From the NCBI GenBank assembly GCA_015499995.1, contig JADNRV010000408.1:1-38074 (forward strand): DNA of 38,074 bases, read 5' to 3'. This document shows positions 23,145 through 35,724 of the stretch, piece after piece. The DNA is from Flammula alnicola (taxonomy: Eukaryota > Basidiomycota > Agaricomycetes > Agaricales > Strophariaceae). A program made the position numbers and the translations under genes. How positions within the stretch are numbered: position 1 is the first letter of the stretch; each line of letters opens with the position of its first letter. The notes under the pieces were generated by a model, which worked only from the letters and a program-made list of their open reading frames with translations, was not told where the DNA came from and made no database searches.

Positions 23145-23992
23145 CTGTCTTAAAACATTTACATATGTATCGAAGGCCTGCCTCTATCTGCCTCTATTCA
23201 CTCTGTGGCTGCGTATGGAATCCTGGATCAAGCACCGTGACTAGAGTCTGGAGCCTTGAAGATTGAAAGATGAACAATATGCCTACCTGGGGTTCAAGTT
23301 GCGTTGAGTTCTCTTAAGTCTATTTCCAGGCAATACATATGTCCCGGACTCGGCTCTGTTTCTGAGCATTGTGCCAGCGCCTAGGTGCATCCGGACGCAG
23401 AGAGGGTAAGAGGGCGCCATGACAAGTTTCGCCGGGGTGAGGTATGGCGCGCAGGTCTCCGCGGGACAGGTACGGGAAAACGAGAGTATCAAATGTTGTA
23501 CATGGGCATTTTAATATCGGATCGAGGATCGAGGTGTGTTTCATGATTGCTCAATTAACGTGACCACGCTTGACGTTTTCACCTATGCGACAATCCACGT
23601 CAGACTTGCCTCTTTCGCCTTTCAGAGACGAAGGTGGCTTCGTCGGTTTGCATATGGAAAGAAAGCTTTTGGACTCATTCGTCAATGACTCCCTCATTTG
23701 TAGTCGCTTTCGCACTGCTCAAGCTATACCAACCATCAAACAGCCCGCCGTTGCATTCCAGACCGTTCGCATAAAATGCCCGTGTCAATTCCGACTTGAC
23801 ATCAGACCGAGGTCATGAGGCGGCGCTCGTATCAATATCGCGCACGTCTGTCACTCCCAGGATATACCAAAAAACGGCGATAGAATTGCATTCCAAGCTC
23901 CGGGTTTTCCATCGCTCATGCCGCCAAGGGGTATATGTACTTGGTGATTGACCTACCTGGCGAATAAAAAATCCCGTATCCTCTTATCCACC
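23145..23992. other. Intergenic region upstream of the esterase
   Basis: No gene is supported. GTATATGTAC at 23,931-23,940, about 55 bp before the esterase ATG, could serve as a TATA-like element. A short repeat of TGCCTCTATC occurs at about 23,181-23,197. This stretch marks the change from repeat-rich accessory DNA to the compact gene-dense half. Confidence 0.45.
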
Positions 23993-26507
23993 ATGGTCAG
24001 GCGGATAGCCCTCTTTCTTGCACTTCAGACCGTAGTTCAAGCTACACCTTTCATTGGATCGACTGTTAAACTTGATTCGGCAACTGTTACAGGCATAACT
24101 GACGGCTTGGTGACGAAGTTTCTAGGTATTCCATTTGCCGCACCGCCGTGAGTGCAACCTGGCTTCGAACGATATTATTTTGAACATTTTCTGATCTTTA
24201 CCATCAGTGGTCGGTTTCGGGCAGCACAAGCGCCAGCTCCATATCGTGGAAATCTGAATGCAAAACAATACGGTCCCTCGTGCCCTCAGCAAAAGCTTAC
24301 CCCACCAGCCACTGGTATTGCGGAGATCTCAAACGTCATCAACACAACCCCTGAGCTCCATGATGCATCTGGAGTCGAGAGTGAAGATTGTGAGTATATC
24401 TGTACCGTCACATAAGAGTGAAAATCATTGACGGCACCATTTCAAGGCCTTACAATCAATATTATCAAACCTACCGTAACGAATCCTTTTAATCATGGAT
24501 TTCCTGTTCTCGTCGTACGTCTGCTCCGTTCTCACTGCTGATTGTGGTCTGAAACGCGACGTGTAAAGTGGATTCATGGAGGTACGCCGAATTAGACTTA
24601 TCAAGTAAAAACATGCTCGAGCTCAGATTATCTTGCAGGCGCATACCAAATTGGAGACACTGTTTCGTAAGGACCCAATCTCTCAGAGACTAGACAAACT
24701 CGAGGAGGATTAACCAACCCTCCATAGGTACGACGATATGGGATCAAATCTTGTCGAGCGCTCCATCGCGCTAGGCCAACCCATAATATTTGTGTCCATG
24801 AACTACAGGTATGGTTATTTTTGACCTGTTGTTTGACATTATAATTAAGATTATTGACTTCTTTTCTCCAGGCTCTCAGGTACGCTCTAGCATGACGTCA
24901 TGGTATCGCCTTCTATTCAACACAAAATGTGTTTGCTTAACAAGCTTATGGCTTTTTGGCGGGTTTGGAGATCTTCCAAGAAGGAAATGGAAATTTGGGT
25001 TTGAGAGATCGTAAGTAACATGAAAAGAAATGTTGAAATTGGCGCACTTATGCAATACATTAATTAGAACGTCTTGCTCTGCAATGGGTGAATAAGTATA
25101 TTCATGCCTTCGGTGGCGACGGATCAAAAGTCACCATGTGCGCCTGTCTTGCCGTCGTCCTTCTTTTTAGCAGTATTCACTTATCCGTATTCTTCAGATG
25201 GGGTCAATCCTCAGGAGCCATTTCTGTATCGTTGCATATGTTGACAAACGGTGGAAATTCCGAAGGCCTGTTCCGTGCTGGTTTCATGCAATCTGGAGCG
25301 CCGCTTCCTATCGGAAATATTACAAAAGGAACGGGACAGGTATATTTCGATGTTCTATGATACGTTTTGAGCAAGAGATTTGATCCATCTTCCAGACTTT
25401 CTACGATGTCCTTACTGCTGATACCGGATGCTCTACGTCAAGCGATACCCTAGCGTGTTTGCGCGCTTTACCGTTCTCAATCCTCAAGGCTGCTGTTGAC
25501 AACACTCCGAGCTTCTTCTCGTATCAGGTATGCTTATTCGCCTGCCTGATCCCATGCCTGAGCCTAATCGATACAATTCTATAGTCTCTTGCGTTGGTTT
25601 GGCACCCAAGCGTGGATGGGGTATTTTTGCATGACAATCCTCAAAGCCTCGTACAGCAAGGAAATTTCGCTAAAGTGCCATTTGTTGCAGGTATGTTTTG
25701 AATGGTTTCTATTTCACTGGGAGCAAAATATTTATGCGTCATGCTGCAGGTACTTGCGACGATGAAGGAACATTGTTCGGATTGTCGTCTCTCAATATCA
25801 CGTTCGTCATTCTTTTTGTACAAGCCTTCCAATACTTATTTGCAGGTTATTTTATCAAACAGCACCGATGATGGATTCAAGCAATATGTCAGCTCGGTCT
25901 GGCTGCCGAGGAATCCTGCCTCGGAGCTTGAGCAACTATGGACGTTCTATCCTTCCGATATCACTCAAGGATCGCCTTTTGGCACCTCAAATGCCAACGC
26001 ATTGACACCCCAGTTCAAAAGAATTTCAGCATTCATCGGAGACTCGGTACAACAGGGGCCTCGAAGGGCTTTCCTCCAACAAGCCTCGGCTGCAGGGCAG
26101 AAAGTCTGGACGTACTGTGAGTGATCTCAGGAGAGATTGCAAAGGATACTTTCGAGTTCTGACCATGCCCATCCCATCAGTAAGCCAGAAAGTCAAGACC
26201 ACTCAAGGAATAGGATCTGTCAGCCATCTTCATTGTCACGAAAAACAATCTGGGCTAATTTGATTCATCTCAGTACCACGGATCTGATCTCGCGACGGGC
26301 GTCGTTAACGACTATCTAATAAATTTCGTAAACCATCTCGATCCAAATATTGGCAGTGGTGTTCATTGGCCACAATATACGGCCGAGTCACCTCAAATGT
26401 ATACGTTCCCTGTGTTCGGTCAGCCTTCGGTTACGTTGGACACCTACAGAGGAGCTGCGGTTAACTATCTCAACAACCTTTCTCTGGCTCATCCTTTCGT
26501 CCTCTAA
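23993..26507 (+). CDS. Secreted carboxylesterase type B / lipase
   Basis: This is a secreted alpha/beta-hydrolase of the Candida rugosa lipase/cholinesterase type that cleaves carboxylic esters. The ATG at 23,993 gives signal peptide MVRRIALFLALQTVVQA. An ATG 45 bases upstream in frame would put a charged extension before it and is less likely. Motifs in order: TKFLGIPFAAPP, SEDCLTINIIKP, oxyanion segment VWIHGGAYQIGD, IIFVSMNYRLSAYGFL, NLGLRDQRLALQWVNKYI, FGGD, nucleophile WGQSSGAISVSLHML, the acid residue in GTCDDEGTLFG, and the His in YHGSDL, ending at 26,507. About 15 introns all join in frame, giving about 540 residues. Two exons are only 13 nt (24,569-24,581) and 8 nt (24,872-24,879). 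The nucleophile motif is GQSSG, not GESAG; the Ser is kept. It is read as functional. Confidence 0.93.
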
Positions 26508-26795
26508 CCAAGTTTGAACTGTAATCGTCTCGAGCATGATACAGAACGACTTATGATTTTTACTGTACATAAATTCCTCCTCGAATCTCTCTGAATCGCA
26601 TGTGTATTTTCAAGCGTCCAGCTATGATTTAGCTTTGTGCAATAATCTGAACCGAGAGTCACCGGCCGTTGTGTGGAGTCGTACATCAGGATCGACTAGA
26701 TTAGATTATGATCATCGATTGTTGATAAAGATTTCTTGCCGCACCATTTTATGTTCCAGGGCTATCCACCTCAACCTCATACACTTTCCACAACG
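26508..26795. other. Intergenic region between esterase and adenosine kinase
   Basis: This 288-bp spacer holds the esterase 3' end and the kinase promoter. The last 45 bases (from GGGCTATCCACCTCAA) are also present in the truncated kinase copy at 7855, so the duplicated segment started within this 5' leader. Confidence 0.6.
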
Positions 26796-28145
26796 ATGTC
26801 TTCCTCTACTTACTCTCTCTTCTGCATGGGAAATCCCCTGCTCGACATGCAGGTCAGGAACGGAGAAGCGCTCCTTGAGAAATACGGGTTGAAGGCTAAT
26901 GATGCAATTTTGGCTGAGGAGAAACATGCTGGAATGTAAGAAAGTCCGAGATCGTATTTTGTGTGGGGTTATGACTTCTTTCTTTCTTCTCTACGGAATA
27001 GCTACGATGAGCTCGTTGCCGAGCATGAGGTTACCTATGTTGCTGGAGGTGCCGCACAGAACGCTGCCCGTGGAGCTGCAGTGCGTTGAATCCAAATTGT
27101 TATTTGCACCTTCCTCGCGCGCTAACAGGAGTTGAGTGCAGTACGTTCTTCCTCCCGGTTCAGTTGTCTATACCGGTGCTGTCGGCGATGACGATCTCGC
27201 CGAGCAACTCAAGGAAGCCAACAAGCGCGAAGGTCTCGACCAGGTGTACCAAGTAAAGAAAGATCAGAAGACGGGTGCTTGTGCAGTTATCATCACTGGC
27301 CATTGGCGGTATGGTGCTTCAGATTTATCGGCACCTTTTCTCCAAGCTTATCTTAATTGGCAGCTCTCTGGTAACTACTCTTCGTGTTGCCGAAAAATTC
27401 GAGAAGTCGCATCTGCTGTCTCCTCAAGTAGCACCCCTCGTCGATAACGCCAAGTTTTTCTACATTGAAGGCTACTTTTTGACCCACGGAATTGAATCTG
27501 CTCTGGAACTCAGCACCAAGGCATCGGCTGCTGGAAAGGTATTAGATTTACTCTAGGTAGCATTCCCTGATGCTAAACGCTTTAACAAAAAATCTCCCAG
27601 ACATTTATCCTGAACATCTCCGCCCCCTTCATCGCTCAATTCTTCGGCGCCCAACTTAAGCAAATTATCCCTTATACCGACGTCATTATCGGTAACGAGG
27701 CTGAAGCGGAGGCTTGGGCCAGCGCGAACGGCTACCCCGACATCAAGGACCTGCCGGGCATCGCCCGCTCCATTGCTCTCCTCCCGAAAGTCAACGCAGC
27801 GCGCCCACGCACCGTCGTCTTCACCCAGGGAGCCCAGCACACCGTGCTGATCACGGCCGACAAGCCTGACGAGCCCAAGATCTTCCCTGTCAATGTGTTG
27901 ACAGATAATGAACTTGTGGATACGAATGGTGCGGGTGATGCATTCGCTGGAGGGTTCCTTGGCGGACTGGTTTCTGGAAAGAACTTGGATACATGTGTTT
28001 TGGCTGGCCATGCTCTTGCGCGTGCTTGTGTTCAACAGGTGTGTTTTGCTTTTGTAGCTTGTGTCCAGAAGATTGTGAAACTTACGTGAACCAATTCTCC
28101 AAGGTTGGGCCTCAGTACCCCTGGCCAAAGGTCAACATCCTTTAA
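26796..28145 (+). CDS. ADO1: Adenosine kinase
   Basis: This cytosolic PfkB-family kinase phosphorylates adenosine to AMP, which serves purine salvage and clears adenosine produced by the methyl cycle. Six exons: 26,796-26,935; 27,002-27,080; 27,142-27,308; 27,364-27,538; 27,601-28,038; 28,104-28,145. All joins are GT/AG and keep frame. Landmarks are the N-terminal LFCMGNPLLDM, VTYVAGGAAQNAARGAA for nucleoside binding, VLPPGSVVYTGAVGDDD, VIITGH, FILNISAPFIAQFF, IIGNEAEAEAWA, and the PfkB signature DTNGAGDAFAGGFLGG, whose GAGD anion hole holds the catalytic Asp. It ends PQYPWPKVNIL. Length is about 345 residues, as usual for the family. It is convergent with the zinc-finger gene. The symbol follows the yeast orthologue. 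A broken copy lies at 7855. Confidence 0.97.
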
Positions 28146-28582
28146 AAGCCTACGGGCGGAGAAGTCATATAGCAATATATACCCTGTTCATGTAATGTTA
28201 CATATAACGATAGCAAAAATATCATGACATGTCATTGCCTATCGACGACTCCGAGGACGATCCATCGAATTCGCCAATGGATGCGCGTAAAACAAGAGAT
28301 TTCAGAGCAGGTAGAGTGCTAGATTAGATGTTGAGAGCAGAATTCTGACGCGAATGTGAAAGAACATAAAGACTATAGTACTAATCCGAAGCATAGAATA
28401 GAATATCAAGAGAAGGAACGAGTGACGTTGTAAGGTACTGTATCAGATCCCCAATACTATGATTAGATGAAACTCCAAGTTACAATAGTGTATGCTTTAG
28501 TGTCCACAAAAATAAAACCCGATGAAAGGATGACGCGTGCGACCGCGAGGATATACTTGTTCGAATGACCAGAAATGAAATG
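28146..28582. other. Convergent intergenic region
   Basis: This 437-bp AT-rich spacer between two convergent genes presumably holds both 3' untranslated regions and polyadenylation signals. I see no separate gene or repeat. Confidence 0.6.
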
Positions 28583-30258
28583 TCAAGAAGGTGGTGGCGA
28601 TGCCAGGGATTCCTAGGACAAAGAAAGTCAGTGCCCGAATAGGTTAATGGCTTGGCAAAACTCACCTGTGTCAACAGCTCAGCTATTCAGTCAAAAGAAA
28701 AGTTATTCGAGATGGAGGAGACGAACGAAAGTAAACCACGAACCTGGATTCAACATGGGTTCTCCATCCTCCGTCAGTATATGCTCCATAGGCTCCGGAC
28801 GTCTCAACGACGACCCATAACCATGCATGCCGTTCATCCCATCCTCCATGCCCAAACCCCTGCCCATAGATTCGTCCCCAACCCCATCCATATTTTTTCC
28901 CGTATCTCCTGAGCCCATCTTCAGCTTTTTCTTCTCTTCCAGCTCCTTTTGCTTCTTCGCCGCTTCTTCCGACTCTGCTTGCAACAAGACGGCTTGCACA
29001 GCAGCCACGACGTCCGCTGCAGTAAGCTCGGGCTCAGTTTCAAGACTGGGGTCAATGCAAGTGAGGCCGGAATCAGTGGCATTCGAAATAGGAGATATCG
29101 AGCTGGGAGGTTGGGATGAGGAGTTCCGAGATGGGATGCCGGTACTCGAGGAAGAGCTTGGACCAGCACCGTTTGTATGTTGCTGTAGGTGCTGCTGATA
29201 TGAGGGCTGAGCCAGATTGGGTGGCGGTGAACGACCGGTGTGATATCCGTTTGTATGGGGGCGGTAATGAGGCGAAGGATAGTATGCTGGATGGGGTATG
29301 TACCCTATAGGGCCCATGTTCGGTGGTAGCGCACCGTTCTGCCAACTCGGCGGATAACTAGGCCACGGCGGTGCCCCTCTTGCAGGTGAAATTGGTATGC
29401 CGACTTGAGTATGGTTCGGGGGTTGTGGAGGGATATATGCTTTAAGTGAGTAATGAGACAAGTAAATTGGCTCTAATAGCGGAAGGAACGTACGAGTGGT
29501 CGTGGCAGTATGTGAACGATAATAACTCGAGGGTCCGGAATGAATGGGTGCTCCTTGATGTGTTTGCACGGGGAGGTTGGTGGCTTTCTCTTTTCCCTTG
29601 GACGACGACGAAGGTGTGCCGCTCCGACTTCGACCACCGGTATTCTCGTCGTCTCTGTGATGTTCAATAGGCTCTATCACGACACCATTATGTCTGCAGA
29701 AAGGGTATATCATGAGGGAAAGTGCGGTACGAGGTTCTGGTTCCATACCTAGACTTCTGGTGTCTTCTCAGTGCATCCGTCTAATACGACCGATTGAGTA
29801 CGAAACAAGTCTTGTGAACAATGATTACAACATTACCCTCGTGAAATTAGCATCACATTGGGGACATGCACTAGAATACAGTTAGCATGAGCAGTGGCAC
29901 TGATCAAGAGAGAAAGTGAACGAACAAACTGGGCATGGAATGTAACTTTGTCGTTCTTTGATGTCGTTTCAGGTCAGCTTCGCGAGCAAACTGCTTGTTG
30001 CAACCGTTGATTTTGCATGGCCATATACCGGTGACAACTTGTTTCTTCCTCGGAGCCCTTCTTTTCAGAGAAGAAGATTCTCCCTGGTCCTCTGGCTGAA
30101 CAGCCTTGTGAGGTGATCGTGGCTCAGCACTTTCGGCTGCTAAAAGGAAGTAAGGTACATGTTTCCAGACACTCACAGGCGCGGTTGTGCTACCGTCCGC
30201 TCTGACCATCTGGACGCGAAACGAAGGCCTCAATTGGAGCGAATTGTGATTTTCTGAC
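28583..30258 (-). CDS. C2H2 zinc-finger protein (probable transcription factor)
   Basis: The gene encodes two adjacent C2H2 fingers and a long low-complexity tail. Finger 1 is CKINGCNKQFAREADLKRHQ with the last His in TTKLH. Finger 2 is CPQCDANFTRTDALRRHQ with the last His in KSRH, and is assembled from three exons: SMPSF joins ACPQC using donor GTTCGT near 29,930, then FTR joins TDALRRH. Before the fingers is a basic KRRAPRKK stretch, a likely nuclear localisation signal. After them the protein is rich in Ser, Pro, Gln and Asn (PPNLAQPSYQQHLQQ), has a short Glu/Lys helix (KKQKELEEKKKLKM), and ends EDGEPMLNP-AELLTQESLASPPPS at 28,583. The upstream part is uncertain: one or more 5' exons rich in Pro/Gln/Thr (TPPPPTTQVQPQQ) probably lie at about 30,310-30,400, so the true start is unresolved. 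DNA targets are unknown. Confidence 0.8.
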
Positions 30259-30511
30259 CGAGCAATATTGATTATATTCTTCTTCCTAGGCGTCTGGCGA
30301 TGGCAGAGCCGTATGAAGCCGCGTGTTTACTTGCTGTGGCTGAACCTGCGTAGTCGGTGGCGGCGGTGTGAGGACAACTGTAGGGGTTTGTTTGGATCCA
30401 AAGCCTTTAATTTAATGCTAGAACGGCAATCAAACTCAGACCACTGTCACCTCCACCCCAGAAAGCATAAAGCAATTATGGTATCCTATACATTAGAGAT
30501 AGATAATAATA
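30259..30511. other. Probable 5' exon(s) and promoter of the zinc-finger gene
   Basis: The minus strand at about 30,320-30,390 reads a Pro/Thr/Gln-rich peptide (VVLTPPPPTTQVQPQQ) ending at a GTAAAC donor, so it likely belongs to the zinc-finger gene. The remaining bases to the dynactin stop codon at 30,512 are AT-rich. The two genes are in tandem on the minus strand and closely spaced. Confidence 0.45.
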
Positions 30512-33500
30512 TCACAGACTAGCTCCCAGTGCACTCGCCCGCTCTAGCAACCCATGGACCCTCCGGCTCAGGCGCTCTCCCTCTAGCTTCCTCTCCAACA
30601 CCTGTTGCGAAGGCATCTTCTTCCTCGGCATCCAAACCTTTCCACCTTTTGCCTCAGCTCTCCTCGCATTCAAAGCAGACAAATCGACCACACGGGGTGC
30701 AGAAGAGTACTGCATCACATCGCGATAAAGCTTCTTGGTTTCCGTGGACAACGAGAACAATGTCGGCGGTGTAGGCGGTTCGTCTGAATCGGACTCCTCC
30801 GTATCCGAGTTCCCAGAAGGCACGAGCGCGGGCGTTTGCGTTCGTGCAGAAGGTTGGATAAGAGGAGGAAGAGCCTCGATTTCTCGGAGGAGGTCGTGGC
30901 CTTTCAGGTACGAATTTTCCGTTCGAAGGAAACGTACAGTTCCGCGCAGAGCCTCGATCTATGACAGTCAAAACCAGTCAAAAAGATGAAGATCACCAAG
31001 CGCACCTGTTCTAGAAGATGAGAGGTCTCCAAACTTCCTTCAACCGGTACATTCTCAGGCTCAGGTTGTTGTGGGCCAGACGCTAAATCACCTCTCAGCA
31101 CCAAGCGACACACAAACAGCAAAAATAAGCACGTACTCTGACGATCCTGACCAGCTGTCAAAGTCTTCAACTTGGCATTATCCTGCTCCAGCGTATCCAA
31201 ATCGGCCTGCAACTGCTCCATGGCCTCCTCGTACGCTCGTTCCTGCTTCCTCGCCTTGGCAAGCTCGTTCTCGAGCTCAACGATCGCATCAGCTTGCTTC
31301 TTGACGGCTTCGAGACGACGCTCCATGAGCTCGATCTTAACTGTCGATTCTTGGATCGTTTGGTCTTTGGTCCGGAGACTGCGGGCGAGAGCTTGAATTT
31401 CATCGCTCAAAGACGCGACTTTTCTCTCCGCTTCGACATTAACGGCCAGCGCAGCCTTGATCTCTGCGATGCGTGCTACCCAGGGAGCAGTGCCAGTGAC
31501 TAAATCCATGTCAGTATTCATCCGAGGACGGTAAATAAAAAGTTAAATAAGCTCACTCTTGAGGACATTCTCCGGCTCAGATACGGGCTGGACGAGCTTG
31601 CTGCTTTCTTCGATGAGATGCGTGACGACGTCACCAATGGCATCCCACGGCGATGCACCAGGCTTCAAGTCTTTGGCTACGGTAGACGTAGCAGATTGTT
31701 TGACGACTCCAAGGATACTCGTCAGTTGGAAAGACGACTTTGAGGAGCGCACGTCCCGCAGATGGGGCATAATTTGTTGCGCAAGCTGGATAAAATCATA
31801 TATAAGCGGTGTACCAAAGTAAAACGAGAGTCAAAGGCGCACCGAAATTCCAAAGTTGACCAGTTCGGCAACGTAATTGCTGAGCGCCTTCATCTGAGGA
31901 ATGAGGTGTGGCTTAACCGCTGCAGAGTTCTGCGCCAAGTCTTCAAGTCGCTTGATCATTTTTCTAAGTAAAAAAATCAGCATGTATTGCACATTGCAAA
32001 GCCAGATATACAAGTCCTGACCTTGAGAGCGATTTGGCACTCTTGCATCTCGTCAAGAATACACCCAGCGGATCAAACAGCTCTTGGTCAATATCATATC
32101 CACCCATATCAAGTTGAGTATCTGTGGCGGACAGAACATCAACACTCATCCTTCGCTTGCACAGAGCCACAGTACCTTCTTCTTTGATGGTAGCAGCCAC
32201 CGACGTCCTCGCCAGACTAATCGATGCGGCAAACATGTCCAGATCATGATCGAAAGCAGTAACGTATCCCAACTCTCGTTCTGCCAGGTCCGTATCAAAC
32301 CCATCAAAGTAAGTCTCCGCGAGATGGTCGAACTGTGCTTGTATCCTAAACGAATATTTAAAATAAAATAAAAGTCAGATGAGCGGAAGCAGACAATCAC
32401 AGTTGATACCAGCAAACACTAACTTGACAATATCACTAACACACTCCATATCCCTAAATTCGTCCCTGCGCAGAAGGTCGATATGCATATCGATCCGTTT
32501 CTCAAGCGGTGCGATCTCTGGGTACAGACGGCCGATGTTGAGGAACGTCTCGACATCACATCGCCTAAGGACCGCCGCAAAGCGTTTGCACAGCGTCGAA
32601 AGGCCAGAAATCCGACTACGCATCTGTCAACGGCGGAAAATCATAAGCAGCTAAAGAGAGGAAATATGATGAATTCGCACCTCACAGACACCGACGAGGA
32701 CTTCAGACACGTCTCCGTTCAGAGCCTCGGGCAGGTTGTGGATCTGCGCCACGACGTTGTTGATCAAATCCGATTTATGGGCCATGCGTCGGAAGAAGAG
32801 GTAGCAGCTCGTTGCGTCGCTGTCTGACTCCACGTAGAGCTGCGGCAAGTATGGCTGTGAAATCATTTAGTATTTAGCAAAATTCTTGACGCAGAAGTAT
32901 ATATATGAACCCACCTGGACGATACCGAGCAGCTCTCTGCATTCCTTCGCCTCTATACTCTTAACCTCAAGGTCGATAGTCCGTGCCTGGTTCTTCTGTG
33001 CGGAGGATTGCAGCTTCAAGTTGAGAGACATCACATTGGCTGCCTGGGATACAGCCGAGGCGGACTCGGATTGGGCGGTTTGGGTTTGTGTGCGCAGTTG
33101 GTCGAGTTCACTATTTAAATGTAAAATACCATTCCAGCAGTCGCTAGAGACATCTCAGAGAGAGAGGAACGTACATCTGGAGTTGGATGACGAGCTCTCG
33201 GAACTGTTGGATCGTGTTCTCATAATCGAGACAGATTTCTTCCAGATCCCCAATTTTGCGGAGATGTTCGCGGATCTGTGTATCCTTGCCCTCTATTATC
33301 GTACAAATTGAAATTCAGCAATAAGAAGGCGCAAGACATCAATGAGCAATGCAGACGCACCGAGATCTTCATGAAGTTGCTTCTCCGTCTCCATATGATT
33401 CTCCTCGAGCTCGTCGGAGAGTTCTTTAAGGGCTTCCAAGTCCTCGATGGTGATCCGCATTTCCTCTATTTTCTATGGGCATTTAGAACTCGAAGTTAGA

Positions 33501-35316
33501 AAACGAGGCCGCGATGGTACACTGTACGTGTTGATAAAGGACTTACCTCGCCTAGCATGAGATTACGCTCCGTCAATCTCACAAGCATGTCCTCAGCAGT
33601 CAAGGCATCGTCTAATTGGAGCTTGAGGTCTTCGATCTGAATTTCGGCATTGGCGAGCTTGATGAGAGTTTCGTCGTAGGATACTATAGTTCCGGAACGG
33701 AACAGTCGTCAGTGTCATTGCAGTATAAATGACAAAGGATCAGTAACCGACCTTGCAAACCTTCGATTCCAGAAACGTCTTTTTCCATCTCTGATATCCG
33801 TCGTCGTTGTTCTTGGTCGGATTCTTGTGTTATGTCGCGTAGTCTGTCATGTTTCGAAATGCTGAATATCAAGAAGAATTAGGATAAGAAATGAACCTAC
33901 TTGATGAGGGCTTCCTTTAGGCGCTCGTTTTGTTTTTCAAGTTGGATGTAGGCCAATGAGTCCTTTGCAACAGGGTTCTCACTAATTTCGCGTCCCTCTA
34001 CAAAAATGAAGGACTGAATACCAGGTTCGCCAACGAGGTCAATCCAAATCGAAAAAGCGTACCTTCTTTCAAAACGTCGACTTCCACCTCTAGAATAGCC
34101 AACTTCTCCTTCACATCCTCCAGCTCCGCCTCCGCAAGTTCTGCCCTCTCCTCAGCGACCTCTTTATCTAACATGACCATCTCCAGCTGCTCCTGAGCAT
34201 CAATAACACGAGTTTCGGCTAATTGCGACAGCTGCTGCGCGTCTGCAAGCTCGCGACGCGTGGCGATTAGGTCAGTCTGCAGGGAGCTCAGTTTGGCTTG
34301 GAGCTTGGGCCTGAGAGCGACGAAGGATTCGGCTTCGGATAGACGCGTCTCCAGCTCGCGGACGTGTCGCGAGTCGTCGGCGCGTTTGGCTTCTAGGACG
34401 CGGATTTTGGCTCGCAGTTCTTGGAGTTCTGTGTCGTCATGTGGGGGAGCTGGAGCCGAAACTGGGGCTGGGGTAGGCTAAGATAGTCATAGTCAGACAG
34501 CGTATTCCGTCAATTTAAAAAGTTCGTACGGGTGGTGGAGGAGAAGATAGACGTGATGGCGGGCGAGGACTGTGTTGTTGGGTAGCAGACTGCAATGGTG
34601 GTTGACTCAGGGGAGATGAAGTCCGTTTAACGCCAAAGGCATTTGAAGACATGGACTGCGACATGGACTGTATTTTGATGGGCGATGTTGTTCCATTGCG
34701 AATTATGGATGTTGGAGAGACAGGAGTGTCTTGCGAGGGAGATTGGCGGGCAACGAAAGATTTACGCGGTTGTAGTGAGGTTGAGGGTTTTGTAGGAGAT
34801 GGAGGCCCACGAATAGAGACAGAACGCGCAAGGGATGGCGGGGCAACTGATGTAGTTGATGGTTTTGCGGGGCTTGCGGATCGTGTCGATGCATTCGATG
34901 CATTGGAGGACGGTGGGCCTTTGATGGAATTGGCGCGCAACAGTCCGCTCGTACTGGGCGTGCGTTGGTGGCCGATAGAGGGGCGGGCTGTAATTGGAGG
35001 TCTCTGATATACAGTAGCGACAGTAAGTATGGATGCGACATAATAAATAGATACACACGGTGGGTGCCGCGTCCAGCTCTGAGCCATGCGCAGTCCTAAT
35101 CTGACTTGGCCTCACGAAAACGCCATAGCCCATCTCGCAAGTGAAGTAAGCGATTCCGTCGACAGACCCATCGTTCTTCCCATTCTTCTCATAGAGCTCG
35201 ATACCGACCCACTTCCCAGAGGTCATGAAGGAAGTAGGACCTTTGAACCTCACGACGCCGCGTCCTTGAGGGATGGTTACGATAGACCCAAGGGGTGGAT
35301 CCATAACGTTGGACAT
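30512..35316 (-). CDS. Dynactin large subunit p150Glued
   Basis: This is the dynactin subunit that links dynein to microtubules and cargo in the cytoplasm (Ro-3/Nip100/DCTN1 family). The start is the ATG at 35,316. An N-terminal CAP-Gly domain (residues about 8-78) has GRGVVRFKG, GKWVGIELYEKNGKNDGSV and GYGVFVRPSQIR, covering the GKNDG loop that binds EB1 and tubulin tails. A basic Ser/Pro-rich region follows (about 87-255), a long first coiled coil (about 260-640), the conserved dynactin domain (PYLPQLYVESDSDATSCYLF onward, about 640-990), a second coiled coil (IAEIKAALAVNVEAERKVAS onward) and a C-terminal tail to 30,512. About 16 introns all keep frame, giving about 1,290 residues, close to animal p150. 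It is divergent from the Raptor gene with a 408-bp gap. Confidence 0.95.
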
Positions 35317-35724
35317 GATTATGGAGCCAATCTAAGCAAGGAATTGAATCCTTGATATTAGTCTGTACCTAGCGGCGCGGAATAGCGATTATAGAGAAAG
35401 CAAGGCCATGAAAGTCGTGTTGTTGACAGAGCGGAACGGACGAAGGTTGGGAAGCGTGACAAGCCCAAACGGAGCATGAAGGCTGCACGCGGCCCTGCGC
35501 ATCCGTAATCCATTTCTTTCCTCGACGTCCTCTTGGACTTGCGTTGGGCAGGCTAATTGTTTCCTCTCTATCACCATTGTTCCCGTTGGAACGTCGTATT
35601 CGCTGGTACGCATCACAACTCAGTTGCACAAGACCTTGTCTGATCAGCCAACAGTGCTAAAGCACATTCAAGTCGAAAACTTCGGCTCAGTTCGCAAGGA
35701 AGGAATCATTGAATCGGCTTCAAC
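35317..35724. promoter_or_regulatory. Divergent promoter between dynactin and Raptor genes
   Basis: This 408-bp intergenic stretch must hold both promoters. A minus-strand open frame at 35,369-35,629 has no recognised motif and probably lies in the dynactin leader. No specific transcription-factor site is claimed. Confidence 0.5.

Noticed and set aside
28827..29670. Plus-strand open frames over the zinc-finger gene
   Set aside because: They are antisense to the Ser/Pro/Gln-rich coding tail and owe their length to its composition.
29880..29945. Apparent frame break before the second zinc finger
   Set aside because: The donor GTTCGT three bases further on joins SMPSF to ACPQC in frame with a normal AG acceptor.
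35369..35629. 86-codon minus-strand frame upstream of dynactin
   Set aside because: No recognised motif; it fits the leader/promoter of dynactin in a divergent spacer.
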